A stretch of 64,000 nucleotides of DNA from Streptococcus sp. oral taxon 431 (lineage in GTDB: Bacteria; Bacillota; Bacilli; Lactobacillales; Streptococcaceae). The stretch lies in assembly GCF_023115445.1 (NCBI RefSeq), contig NZ_JALDUI010000004.1, positions 59,282-123,281 of the forward strand, read 5' to 3'. Under the pieces are notes generated by a model. The model was not told the DNA's origin, did not search any database, and worked only from the letters and a program-made list of their open reading frames with translations. The stretch's first letter is position 1; each line of letters opens with the position of its first letter. The position numbers were made by a program, and so were the translations under genes. Shown here piece after piece: positions 54,825 to 63,403 of the stretch.

Positions 54825-54893
54825 TTGAACTCTCCTTGGTAAACTCAAGACATCTCTAATATAAGCTATATTTTCCTAAATCCTTACTCCAAA

Positions 54894-54925
54894 TCCTAAA
54901 TGGTGCTTAAGATTTCCTAAATGGT
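54894..54925 (-). promoter_or_regulatory. BlpR-type box before the PncP-like gene
   Basis: Two identical 11-mers, ACCATTTAGGA, 21 bp apart on the minus strand (54915-54925 and 54894-54904), 70 bp before the ATG. Confidence 0.85.
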
Positions 54926-54969
54926 TAAATAAGACAAGAAAAAAGCATAGATATCTATGCCCTTGTTTC

Positions 54970-55015
54970 AAAAAATCACTGCCTTCCCCAGATAAGCCTG
55001 AGGAAAACAGTGATT
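54970..55015 (-). terminator. Terminator after blpZ
   Basis: AATCACTG pairs with CAGTGATT, with further pairing of TTCC and GGAA inside, followed by TTTTTT on the minus strand. It ends the peptide-blpY-blpZ transcript ahead of the next BlpR box. Confidence 0.85.
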
Positions 55016-55146
55016 CAGTTTTTAGGAATTAGGAATGAATGTAAAGAGACGCATTTGACATTTTTATAATAAAAATCAAAAAACAAGGTATAATCTTTAT
55101 TGAAAACAGCCATAAAGGTAATCACTTAAACACTAAGTAAGCCTTC

Positions 55147-55395
55147 CTACAAGCCATCCTTTACCTCCAATCTCTCTAAAACAAACCATTTTAATAACCA
55201 AAATCCGACAACATAGCCAGCACCTAAGAATATAGCCATTAATGCTAGCATAAGATTCAGGAAATAAAAGACCACCACAGATACAAAGGTTAGCACAAAA
55301 ACATTAAAGGCAATGGTGTCAGAAGCCAAGTCTAGAATATAGGGCGTCAACCAATCTAAGGTTTTTGAATCTAGGAAAAATAAGTGTTTATACAT
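55147..55395 (-). CDS. blpZ: BlpZ-like small membrane protein
   Basis: An 82-aa protein with two strong hydrophobic helices (IAFNVFVLTFVSVVVFYFLNLMLALMAIFLGAGYVVGFWLL), located 40 bp after blpY as in pneumococcal blp loci. It is believed to support immunity together with BlpY. The symbol is given by size and synteny. Confidence 0.75.
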   Translation of the reverse strand: MYKHLFFLDSKTLDWLTPYILDLASDTIAFNVFVLTFVSVVVFYFLNLMLALMAIFLGAGYVVGFWLLKWFVLERLEVKDGL

Positions 55396-55435
55396 GATGA
55401 CCTCCTCTATAGCTGAAAAATAAGCCTTTGTTTTT

Positions 55436-56125
55436 TTACCCCAAGACCCTATGCAAAAAAGTCATGATAAATGGTAAGTTTGCGATGATATTATTGATAA
55501 TATGAATCGTGTAAGAAGGATAGATAGTCTTGGTATACCGTGTCAAACCAGCAAATATACATCCAACTGCTGTATAAACCAGAAGGTCTAGCAGACTAGG
55601 AAAACTTGAAAAATGAGGTAAGGCGAACAAAATCGACGGAAATAGAATATCCAGTCCCCATCTTGAATTTTTAAAGAAGGCATGTTGAAGCAGTCCCCTA
55701 CAGACCAATTCTTCCATCAGAGGTCCTAGTACGATTAAGGTTAGGTAAACACCGAACTCCGCAAAATTGGTCTCACTAAAGGCAATAAATAAATTCCAAC
55801 CTTCGTTTGTCCCCTGAACGTGTTTAGCTGTCAGATAGTTAAAGCTTATAAGAACGACAGCTGCTAACATCGTCAAAACAGAATAACTCAACCACTTTTT
55901 CCTAGGGATACGAAAGAGATAAGCATGACCCGACCTGACCAAAATCCAAATCATCAAACCGATAAAGAGAAGGCTGATGATGTTTCGAATCCAGATAAGA
56001 TTTCCTACCCAAGAGGAGAACTCCCAATAATTTCTCCAAAATTGTGTTGTCCAAGACAACCCGAAAAACAAAAATAAATAGGAAAGGACTGCACTCGTTT
56101 TGAAAAGAATAGGGGGGTTTTTCAC
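55436..56125 (-). CDS. blpY: CPBP intramembrane protease BlpY
   Basis: A 229-aa CPBP protein: EELVCRGLLQHAFF, FALPHFSSFPSLLD and HIINNIIANLPF are the conserved motifs. BlpY contributes to self-protection against Blp bacteriocins in pneumococcus. Start is a GTG at 56125 behind AAGGAGAATTCCT. It lies 24 bp after the Pro/aromatic-rich peptide gene and is transcribed with it. The protein at 54135 is a close paralogue. Confidence 0.85.
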   Translation of the reverse strand: MKNPPILFKTSAVLSYLFLFFGLSWTTQFWRNYWEFSSWVGNLIWIRNIISLLFIGLMIWILVRSGHAYLFRIPRKKWLSYSVLTMLAAVVLISFNYLTAKHVQGTNEGWNLFIAFSETNFAEFGVYLTLIVLGPLMEELVCRGLLQHAFFKNSRWGLDILFPSILFALPHFSSFPSLLDLLVYTAVGCIFAGLTRYTKTIYPSYTIHIINNIIANLPFIMTFLHRVLG

Positions 56126-56149
56126 AGGAATTCTCCTTTAATAGCTTTT

Positions 56150-56386
56150 CTATCCCATTTTACATAAATGAAATCCTGCCCCTATGTACCCAATATCATG
56201 ATAACCACGTGGGCAATAACCACTAACAGGGAATGGACCCATATTTTTCAATGGAAACGGATAAGGATTAGGTAAAGTGTTACTAGGGTCATAATGTCCA
56301 ATATAATCATTTATTTCTCCACCTTCAACACAAGTAAGCATATCAGTATCCATAATCTCAAATTGTTCCATCATTTTTGTATTCAT
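56150..56386 (-). CDS. Double-glycine peptide, Pro/aromatic-rich with two cysteines
   Basis: A 78-aa prepeptide: leader MNTKMMEQFEIMDTDMLTCVEGG, then a 55-aa mature part EINDYIGHYDPSNTLPNPYP... with seven prolines, many Tyr/Phe/Gly and cysteines 15 residues apart near the end (GYCPRGYHDIG...HLCKMG). It has no GxxxG helix and no YGNG box, so it is neither a class IIb nor a class IIa type I know. The start at 56386 behind AGGAGTATTTGTC is the one shared with siblings; the ORF is open upstream. First effector gene next to the exporter, behind a BlpR box. Confidence 0.8.
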   Translation of the reverse strand: MNTKMMEQFEIMDTDMLTCVEGGEINDYIGHYDPSNTLPNPYPFPLKNMGPFPVSGYCPRGYHDIGYIGAGFHLCKMG

Positions 56387-56478
56387 GACAAATACTCCTT
56401 TTTTTATTTTTAATTTTTTGTCCTGTTGCAACTTTGACAAGTATAGTATATCGCTGTTTATTAAATTTTTTCATCCAA

Positions 56479-56510
56479 ATCTTGAATTGTCATCGAAATA
56501 TCTTAAATTA
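56479..56510 (-). promoter_or_regulatory. BlpR-type box before the Pro/aromatic-rich peptide gene
   Basis: On the minus strand TAATTTAAGAT (56500-56510) and CAATTCAAGAT (56479-56489), 21 bp apart. It is back to back with the blpA box. Confidence 0.8.
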
Positions 56511-56574
56511 GCTTTTTTATTTCAAAGCATATTCTATAACTTTTTAAAGAAAGATAGCTTGTAATTACTTTATT

Positions 56575-56606
56575 ACCATTCAGGAAGTTTCAATGACTAT
56601 TCAAGA
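56575..56606 (+). promoter_or_regulatory. BlpR-type box before blpABC
   Basis: ACCATTCAGGA (56575-56585) and ACTATTCAAGA (56596-56606), 21 bp apart. The TATGGCATAATATACC region about 25-40 bp on supplies the -10. Confidence 0.85.
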
Positions 56607-56672
56607 TTTCATAAAATATGAACTTATTTTTATGGCATAATATACCTATCTACTATATGAAAGGAATTGCCA

Positions 56673-58826
56673 ATGACTTCTTATAAACGTACATTTGTTC
56701 CTCAAATAGATGCTAGAGACTGCGGTGTTGCTGCCTTAGCCTCGATTGCTAAATTCTATGGTTCAGATTTTTCTCTAGCTCACTTGAGAGAACTTGCAAA
56801 GACCAATAAAGAAGGAACGACGGCTCTTGGCATTGTAAAAGCTGCAAATGAAATGGGCTTTGAAACAAGACCCATTCAAGCAGATAAAACTCTCTTTGAC
56901 ATGAGTGATGTCCCCTATCCATTTATCGTTCATGTTCATAAAGAAGGAAAACTTCAACATTACTATGTTGTCTATCAAACAAAGAAAGACTATCTTATTA
57001 TTGGTGATCCTGACCCTTCTGTAAAAATCACCAAAATGTCAAAAGAACGCTTTTTCTCTGAATGGACTGGAGTAGCTATTTTTCTAGCTCCCAAACCTAG
57101 CTATCAACCCCATAAAGATAAAAAGAATGGTCTACTAAGCTTCCTTCCTCTGATTTTCAAACAAAAATCTCTCATTGCTTACATTGTTCTCTCAAGCTTA
57201 TTGGTCACTATTATCAATATAGGTGGTTCTTATTATCTCCAAGGAATCTTGGATGAATACATCCCAAATCAGATGAGATCAACTTTAGGAATTATCTCAG
57301 TTGGTCTGGTTATCACCTATATCCTCCAGCAAGTCATGAGTTTCTCCCGTGATTATCTCCTAACTGTTCTGAGTCAGAGATTAAGCATTGATGTGATTTT
57401 ATCCTATATTCGCCATATTTTCGAACTTCCTATGTCTTTTTTTGCGACACGTCGTACAGGAGAAATCATTTCACGGTTCACAGATGCTAACTCTATTATA
57501 GATGCCTTAGCTTCTACCATTCTCTCTCTTTTTCTTGATGTTTCCATTCTGATTCTTGTAGGGGGCGTCTTACTTGCACAAAACCCTAGTCTCTTCCTTC
57601 TTTCTCTTATTTCCATTCCTATATACATGTTCATCATCTTTTCTTTTATGAAGCCTTTTGAAAAAATGAACCACGATGTCATGCAAAGTAATTCTATGGT
57701 TAGTTCTGCCATCATCGAAGATATTAACGGGATTGAAACCATCAAGTCACTCACAAGTGAAGAAAATCGCTACCAAAATATAGACAGTGAATTTGTAGAT
57801 TATTTGGAAAAGTCCTTTAAACTCAGCAAATATTCTATTTTACAAACGAGTTTAAAGCAGGGAACAAAATTAGTTCTGAATATCCTTATCCTATGGTTTG
57901 GCGCTCAATTAGTCATGTCGAGTAAAATTTCTATCGGTCAGCTGATTACTTTTAACACACTTCTTTCTTACTTTACAACTCCTATGGAAAATATTATCAA
58001 CCTCCAAACCAAACTCCAATCTGCGAAGGTCGCTAATAACCGTTTGAACGAAGTCTATCTAGTCGAATCTGAGTTTCAAGTCCAAGAAACTCCTGTTCAT
58101 TCACATTTTTTGATGGGCGATATTGAATTTGATGATCTTTCTTATAAGTATGGTTTTGGACGAGATACCTTAACGGATATTAATCTAACGATTAAACAAG
58201 GAGATAAGGTAAGCCTGGTTGGAGTTAGTGGTTCTGGTAAAACAACTCTAGCCAAAATGATTGTTAATTTCTTTGACCCTTACAAAGGACATATTTCCAT
58301 CAATCATCAGGATATTAAAAACATTGATAAAAAAGTCTTGCGCCGTCATATTAATTACCTACCTCAACAAGCCTATATCTTTAATGGCTCTATCTTGGAA
58401 AACTTAACTTTGGGCGGTAATAATATGATTAGCCAAGAAGATATTCTAAGAGCTTGTGAATTAGCTGAAATCCGTCAAGACATTGAAAGAATGCCTATGG
58501 GCTATCAAACTCAGCTCTCTGATGGAGCTGGTCTATCAGGAGGACAAAAGCAACGAATCGCTCTCGCTCGTGCTCTTTTAACTAAATCTCCCGTTTTAAT
58601 ACTAGATGAAGCTACTAGCGGTCTTGATGTCTTGACTGAGAAAAAAGTTATAGATAATCTTATGTCCCTAACTGATAAAACCATTCTCTTTGTAGCCCAT
58701 CGTCTCAGTATAGCCGAACGAACTAATAGTGTCATCGTTCTTGACCAGGGGAAAATCATTGAAGTGGGTAGTCACCAAGAGTTAATGCAGGCGCAAGGTT
58801 TCTACCATCATCTATTCAACAAATAA
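56673..58826 (+). CDS. blpA: BlpA peptide ABC transporter with C39 protease domain
   Basis: BlpA (717 aa) cuts double-glycine leaders and exports BlpC and the bacteriocins. The C39 peptidase has Cys17 in QIDARDCGVAAL, His in QHYYVVY and Asp in IGDPDPS. A six-helix membrane domain (about residues 165-440) precedes the ATPase with Walker A GVSGSGKTTL, signature LSGGQKQRIALARAL and Walker B VLILDEAT. The ATG at 56673 is used. Many pneumococcal blpA genes are broken; this one reads through completely. Confidence 0.96.
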   Translation: MTSYKRTFVPQIDARDCGVAALASIAKFYGSDFSLAHLRELAKTNKEGTTALGIVKAANEMGFETRPIQADKTLFDMSDVPYPFIVHVHKEGKLQHYYVVYQTKKDYLIIGDPDPSVKITKMSKERFFSEWTGVAIFLAPKPSYQPHKDKKNGLLSFLPLIFKQKSLIAYIVLSSLLVTIINIGGSYYLQGILDEYIPNQMRSTLGIISVGLVITYILQQVMSFSRDYLLTVLSQRLSIDVILSYIRHIFELPMSFFATRRTGEIISRFTDANSIIDALASTILSLFLDVSILILVGGVLLAQNPSLFLLSLISIPIYMFIIFSFMKPFEKMNHDVMQSNSMVSSAIIEDINGIETIKSLTSEENRYQNIDSEFVDYLEKSFKLSKYSILQTSLKQGTKLVLNILILWFGAQLVMSSKISIGQLITFNTLLSYFTTPMENIINLQTKLQSAKVANNRLNEVYLVESEFQVQETPVHSHFLMGDIEFDDLSYKYGFGRDTLTDINLTIKQGDKVSLVGVSGSGKTTLAKMIVNFFDPYKGHISINHQDIKNIDKKVLRRHINYLPQQAYIFNGSILENLTLGGNNMISQEDILRACELAEIRQDIERMPMGYQTQLSDGAGLSGGQKQRIALARALLTKSPVLILDEATSGLDVLTEKKVIDNLMSLTDKTILFVAHRLSIAERTNSVIVLDQGKIIEVGSHQELMQAQGFYHHLFNK

Positions 58827-58836
58827 GGAGAATGTT

Positions 58837-60198
58837 ATGAATCCTAATCTTTTTAGAAGCGTCGAGTTTTATCAGAGACGTTACCATAACTATGCGACAG
58901 TGTTAATTATACCTCTTTCATTACTGTTTACTTTCATCTTGATTTTCTCCCTTGTTGCTACAAAAGAAATTACTGTCACTTCCCAAGGAGAAGTCACTCC
59001 TACAAGTGTCATTGCATCCATTCAGTCAACCAGTGATAATCCTATCCTAGCTAATCATTTAGTGGCAAATCAAGTAGTTGAGAAAGGTGATTTACTCATC
59101 AAATACTCTGAAACAATGGAAGAGAGCCAGAAAACTGCCTTAGAAACTCAATTACAAAGACTTGAGAAGCAAAAAGAAGGACTTGGAATTTTGAAACAAA
59201 GCTTAGAAAAAGCGACTGATCTTTTTTCTAGCGAGGATGAATTTGGCTACCATAATACCTTTATGAATTTTACTAAACAAGCTCATGATATTGAGCTAGG
59301 TATCTCAAAGACTAACACCGAAGTCTCAAATCAAGCTAATCTTGCCAATAGCAGTTCATCAGCTATTGAACAAGAAATCACAAAAGTTCAACAACAAATT
59401 GGCGAATACCAGGAGCTGAGAGATGCTATCGTAAATAAAAGGGCTCGCTTACCAACTGGCAATCCACATCAGTCAATTTTGAATCGTTATCTTGTAGCCT
59501 CTCAAGGACAAACACAAGGAACGGCAGATGAGCCATTTTTATCTCAAATTAATCAAAGTATTGCAGGTCTTGAATCATCTATCGCAAGCCTCAAAATTCA
59601 GCAAGCTGGGATTGGAAGTGTAGCAACTTATGACAATAGTTTAGAAACCAAAATTGATGTACTCCGCACTCAGTTTTTACAAACAGCTTCTCAGCAACAA
59701 CTAACCGTGGAAAATCAATTAACAGAATTAAAAGTACAACTAGATCAAGCGACACAGCGCTTGGAAAATAATACCTTAACCGCTCCAAGTAAAGGTATCG
59801 TTCATCTGAACAGCGAATTTGAAGGTAAAAATAGAATTCCAACTGGTACAGAAATTGCTCAAATATTCCCTGTCATCACAGATACAAGAGAAGTACTAAT
59901 CACTTACTACGTATCTTCTAACTATCTACCTCTACTAGATAAAGGACAAACTGTAAGATTAAAACTGGAGAAGATTGGAAATCACGGCATTACCATCATC
60001 GGCCAACTTCAGAGCATTGATCAAACTCCTACCAGAACAGAGCAAGGCAATCTCTTTAAATTAACCGCTCTTGCAAAACTATCTAATGAGGACAGTAAAC
60101 TCATCCAATACGGCCTACAAGGTCGAGTCACTAGTGTAACTGCAAAGAAAACATATTTTGATTATTTCAAAGATAAAATTCTAACACATTCTGATTAA
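58837..60198 (+). CDS. blpB: BlpB transport accessory protein (HlyD family)
   Basis: BlpB (453 aa) is the membrane-fusion partner of BlpA. One N-terminal membrane helix (VLIIPLSLLFTFILIFSLVA), a long coiled-coil region (about residues 95-310, rich in Gln and Glu) and a beta-rich lipoyl/barrel end (APSKGIVHLNSEFEGKNRIPTGTEI) are seen. It is 10 bp after blpA and intact. Confidence 0.95.
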   Translation: MNPNLFRSVEFYQRRYHNYATVLIIPLSLLFTFILIFSLVATKEITVTSQGEVTPTSVIASIQSTSDNPILANHLVANQVVEKGDLLIKYSETMEESQKTALETQLQRLEKQKEGLGILKQSLEKATDLFSSEDEFGYHNTFMNFTKQAHDIELGISKTNTEVSNQANLANSSSSAIEQEITKVQQQIGEYQELRDAIVNKRARLPTGNPHQSILNRYLVASQGQTQGTADEPFLSQINQSIAGLESSIASLKIQQAGIGSVATYDNSLETKIDVLRTQFLQTASQQQLTVENQLTELKVQLDQATQRLENNTLTAPSKGIVHLNSEFEGKNRIPTGTEIAQIFPVITDTREVLITYYVSSNYLPLLDKGQTVRLKLEKIGNHGITIIGQLQSIDQTPTRTEQGNLFKLTALAKLSNEDSKLIQYGLQGRVTSVTAKKTYFDYFKDKILTHSD

Positions 60199-60254
60199 TT
60201 TTCAGATAACACTCTATAACTATTTATTATCTTATAAAACAGGAGAATCATAAC

Positions 60255-60413
60255 ATGGATAAGAATCAAAACCTAACTTCATTCCAAGAACTAACAACTA
60301 CTGAACTCAACCAAATTACAGGTGGAGGATGGTGGTTTGATTCAATATTAAGTATATTAACATCTGATTCATCAAACCAAGCCAATAGGTATGGAAATCA
60401 TCAACAAATGTAA
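60255..60413 (+). CDS. blpC: BlpC peptide pheromone precursor, unfamiliar mature sequence
   Basis: A 52-aa precursor. The 24-residue leader (MDKNQNLTSFQELTTTELNQ, then ITGG) is clearly BlpC. The 28-aa mature pheromone begins GWWFDSILSIL, which recalls the GWW/GLW start of pneumococcal BlpC types, but its remainder (SDSSNQANRYGNHQQM) is polar and lacks the Lys/His-rich middle and PIQL end that I remember. The peptide signals through BlpH. An AGGAGAATCATAAC ribosome site lies before the ATG. Third gene of blpABC. Confidence 0.92.
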   Translation: MDKNQNLTSFQELTTTELNQITGGGWWFDSILSILTSDSSNQANRYGNHQQM

Positions 60414-60443
60414 TCATACAAGGTGGTATTGGATAAAAAACTT

Positions 60444-60493
60444 GGCTCTATAATATTTGTAGTGGGTAAATCTCCTATAGATATTATGAAGCC
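60444..60493. repeat. Gapped palindrome between blpC and blpH, possible IS-end remnant
   Basis: GGCTCTATAATATTTGTAG and CTATAGATATTATGAAGCC are imperfect inverted repeats over 50 bp. The sequence recalls terminal repeats of a streptococcal IS, but the identity is only an impression. It could equally fold as part of the blpABC 3' end. Confidence 0.4.
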
Positions 60494-60513
60494 TATTTTG
60501 TTGTAAAAAAATA

Positions 60514-60542
60514 AGACAGTAACCTCAGGATAGCTACTGTCT
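60514..60542. terminator. Bidirectional terminator between blpC and blpH
   Basis: AGACAGTA pairs with TACTGTCT around a 13-nt loop, with an A-rich stretch before it. The genes converge here; 60543-60692 is AT-rich with nothing else I can identify. Confidence 0.7.
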
Positions 60543-60692
60543 AGTCTCGTTTCTTCATAATTCCCTTATTGACTTAACAAATGGTAGAAAAAACTTAAAA
60601 ATTATAAAAATTCATAATTAATCTTTCAAAACACTTATATTATAGAATTTTGTTATATTTATTCTATTATTTAGTCATTCTATTATTTGTTA

Positions 60693-62033
60693 TCATTCAA
60701 TTGATAACATTGTCAAAACCTGACGAAAGACTTGATTTTTGCAGGTGGTATTTAGACTAGTATTAGGATGGCTTTCCACAATTTTCATGACGGTATAGAG
60801 ACCAACTCCTCTCTCCTCCCCTTTAGAACTTGCTCCAAAGGAGAAAATCTCAGAAATATCGATACCCTCTTCTTTGATGGAGTTTTCAATGATAAAGGTC
60901 TCCTGTGCTCCATTTTTAAAAAAGGCAATTGAAACTTGAGGATGACTAGCCTCTGCACTGGCTTCAATGGCATTGTCACAAAGGATAGATACGATGGTTA
61001 AAAAATCAAGCAGGCTCATCCCCTCAACTTGAATCTCCTCAGGAACTTCGACATTAAAGACAATATCCCTTTCTCTTGCTTTTATAAATTTTCCAGCTAG
61101 AAGACTTTTGAGGGCACGGTCCCGAACATTCACCAATCGTCCAAGGTCATATTTATTGTCCTGCAATTTCTGACTGGAATCCTTTAAGACCGAGTCGTAG
61201 ACCTCTTTTACCTGTCCCATATCCTCCTCTTCAATGCCCAGACGTAAGCTAGTCAAGAGATTGGTATAATCATGACGAAAGCTCCGTACTTCCTTGTAAA
61301 GCTCCTCTATATGCAGACTATACCGCTCCATATCTTTGTAGCGCAAGTCCTGCTCTTGGTTCAGTTTTCCCTGAAGTTTTTCCTTCAAGTAGGTGTCCAA
61401 TCTCTTGACAACCCCCATAAAAAAGAGCAAGTAAAACACCAGAATCAGATGGCGAATAGTCGTTGATTGAACACCTTGTACATATTCAAAATAAGACAGA
61501 CTTTGCATCACCAAATAGTAAGCTCCCATTATCCAGTTAATCTTAGTCAGGGACTTTTGAAAATCTTTATCTAGAATCTCCCTTCTCAAGCTAGTGAAAT
61601 CATAGTCTAACCATTTCAAAAAAGCTAGAGAAATAAAGCAAATAAAAATTTTTATAAATAACCAAATAAAAGAGTGGTCATCATACACCTGCCCTTGCTC
61701 CAAAAATGGAAGCACAAAATAGGAGACTCCTCTATAAAAGAGATTCACCAATATCATTGGAAAGAGACCATAAAAGAGAAGGAGTTTTTTAGGAAGCCCT
61801 CTTAAAAACAAGAAAGATAAACCGATGCCGTACAAGGGTTCCACAAAATAAGATAGGTAATTATTTCCTACTATATAGCTAATCATTACAAAAACAACTG
61901 CCAAAAGTATCTTAAAAAGAAAGGCCTTAAAAACTCTCTCCAGAGTTAGAACAATTCCATCCACCTTAAAAAATATAAACAATTCCAATCCAGGTATCAA
62001 AAACGCATATACTATCTTCCAAACTAATTCCAT
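60693..62033 (-). CDS. blpH: BlpH sensor histidine kinase, pheromone receptor
   Basis: BlpH (446 aa) is a HPK10-type kinase: six or seven N-terminal hydrophobic helices (to about residue 210) that bind BlpC, the phospho-acceptor His254 in VRSFRHDYTNLL, and ATPase motifs LCDNAIEAS and GVGLYTVMKI. The membrane domain is the part expected to vary with pheromone type. It is 13 bp after blpR and co-transcribed with blpS and blpR. Confidence 0.94.
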   Translation of the reverse strand: MELVWKIVYAFLIPGLELFIFFKVDGIVLTLERVFKAFLFKILLAVVFVMISYIVGNNYLSYFVEPLYGIGLSFLFLRGLPKKLLLFYGLFPMILVNLFYRGVSYFVLPFLEQGQVYDDHSFIWLFIKIFICFISLAFLKWLDYDFTSLRREILDKDFQKSLTKINWIMGAYYLVMQSLSYFEYVQGVQSTTIRHLILVFYLLFFMGVVKRLDTYLKEKLQGKLNQEQDLRYKDMERYSLHIEELYKEVRSFRHDYTNLLTSLRLGIEEEDMGQVKEVYDSVLKDSSQKLQDNKYDLGRLVNVRDRALKSLLAGKFIKARERDIVFNVEVPEEIQVEGMSLLDFLTIVSILCDNAIEASAEASHPQVSIAFFKNGAQETFIIENSIKEEGIDISEIFSFGASSKGEERGVGLYTVMKIVESHPNTSLNTTCKNQVFRQVLTMLSIE

Positions 62034-62046
62034 TCCATCACCTCAC

Positions 62047-62784
62047 TCAGTGTAAGTTATTGATAACCTCAGACACTTCCCTGACCTTATAACGCGCGAT
62101 CAGACAGCTTCCACCATTGGGAAAGAAAAGGAGTTTTTCTTTCTTATCCAAACGAACTACATTGGTTGGATTGATGAGGAAGGAGCGATGGCACTGCAAG
62201 AGACGTGGCTCCTGCTTGAGAACCTCCTCTAAACTCGCCGTAAATTCCAACCTGTCTGTCTTGGTATAGAGGATAACACGATGGGGTCTTGGGGATGTTT
62301 CGAGATAGTAAACCTCTTTAAAAGGATACTGGAATTGAGCAAATTTTGATTTAAAGTAAAAGCAATCGTCCGCCAGACTTTTACTATCTTGACTATTGGC
62401 ATAGAGGAGGGCTGTCTCGATACGAGATTCAAACTCCTCTGCCGACAAGGCCTTATCAATGTAGTCCAAAGCTGAAACTTGGTAGCGAAAAGACAGGGGC
62501 ATAAACTCTGAGTGAGTCGTCACAAAGACAATCAGGGCATAAGGATCCCGATCCCGAATCTTTCTAGCCACTTCCAGACCCTTCATCTCTTCGTTTCGAA
62601 TCTCAATGTCCAAAAAGAAAAGCTGATGCGCCCCCTTCTCATGCACCTCTGCCAGCAGTTGGTTTGGCTTGCCAAAAACTTCAAAAGAACTGGGAATGAT
62701 ACTCTGTTTTTTCAAAAGTTTTTCAATCGTCGTTTCAATTCTTGCTTGTTGGGAAAAATCATCTTCTAAAACAAAAATTCTCAT
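62047..62784 (-). CDS. blpR: BlpR LytTR-type response regulator
   Basis: BlpR (245 aa) has a receiver domain (LEDD near residue 8, phospho-Asp59 in LFFLDIEI) and a LytTR DNA-binding domain (FYFKSKFAQFQYPFKEVYYLETSP..., CHRSFLINPTNV). LytTR regulators bind pairs of direct repeats two turns apart, which fits the 21-bp boxes found at eight promoters here. Confidence 0.95.
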   Translation of the reverse strand: MRIFVLEDDFSQQARIETTIEKLLKKQSIIPSSFEVFGKPNQLLAEVHEKGAHQLFFLDIEIRNEEMKGLEVARKIRDRDPYALIVFVTTHSEFMPLSFRYQVSALDYIDKALSAEEFESRIETALLYANSQDSKSLADDCFYFKSKFAQFQYPFKEVYYLETSPRPHRVILYTKTDRLEFTASLEEVLKQEPRLLQCHRSFLINPTNVVRLDKKEKLLFFPNGGSCLIARYKVREVSEVINNLH

Positions 62785-62788
62785 CTTC

Positions 62789-63127
62789 TTACTCTCCTTC
62801 TTTCAACCATTTTTGGCGAATTTCTCTATAACGACGTCTGGAATACTGAACAGCATATCGACCTTCTTCTCCAAGAAAAAGAGTCTTTGATTGGAGTTCC
62901 ATGGATTTTACTCGTTCAAGGTTGACCAGACAATTCCGATGACATCTCGTTAAGGTTTCCCCATATTGTTTCTCAAGCTTGCTTAAATTTTGAAACAGAT
63001 CAAAGCTAGCTTCTTTAGTAAAAATCTGCACGGTATGGGCTTTACTTGGATGCGTTTGGATATAGTAGATATCCTTTATGTTTAATTTAAAAATTTCTTT
63101 CTCTTTTTGGATGATGATATAGTTCAT
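62789..63127 (-). CDS. blpS: BlpS LytTR-only regulator
   Basis: BlpS (112 aa) is a stand-alone LytTR DNA-binding domain (KLNIKDIYYIQTHPSKAHTVQIF, TRCHRNCLVNLERV) without a receiver. It may compete with or assist BlpR at the same boxes. The ATG at 63127 behind AGGAGG is chosen. First gene of blpSRH, with a BlpR-type box upstream. Confidence 0.9.
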   Translation of the reverse strand: MNYIIIQKEKEIFKLNIKDIYYIQTHPSKAHTVQIFTKEASFDLFQNLSKLEKQYGETLTRCHRNCLVNLERVKSMELQSKTLFLGEEGRYAVQYSRRRYREIRQKWLKEGE

Positions 63128-63183
63128 GGATAAAACCTCCTGTAGAGAGGATATCATAAGTCTAGCAACTAATTTTCACCAAA

Positions 63184-63215
63184 TCCTAAACGGTCCTCAA
63201 AAATTCCTAAAGTGT
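63184..63215 (-). promoter_or_regulatory. BlpR-type box before blpSRH
   Basis: On the minus strand a degenerate ACACTTTAGGA (63205-63215) and ACCGTTTAGGA (63184-63194), 21 bp apart. The weaker match may give lower basal control of the regulatory operon. Confidence 0.75.
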
Positions 63216-63277
63216 TGAATTTTTTACTAAATAACCATGATAACCTTACAACTATTTTATCATAAAATCCCGCTATT

Positions 63278-63309
63278 ACCATTCAGGAAATTTCAATGAC
63301 AATTAAAGA
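63278..63309 (+). promoter_or_regulatory. BlpR-type box before blpT
   Basis: ACCATTCAGGA (63278-63288) and ACAATTAAAGA (63299-63309), 21 bp apart, similar to the blpA box. Confidence 0.8.
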
Positions 63310-63403
63310 TTTGTAGATAAAAAAAGAGTAAAAAGTGATAGGCTATGATTAGAAAGACAAAGGCTTAAAACAACTTTAAAACCATCACAAAGGAGGAATT
63401 CTC

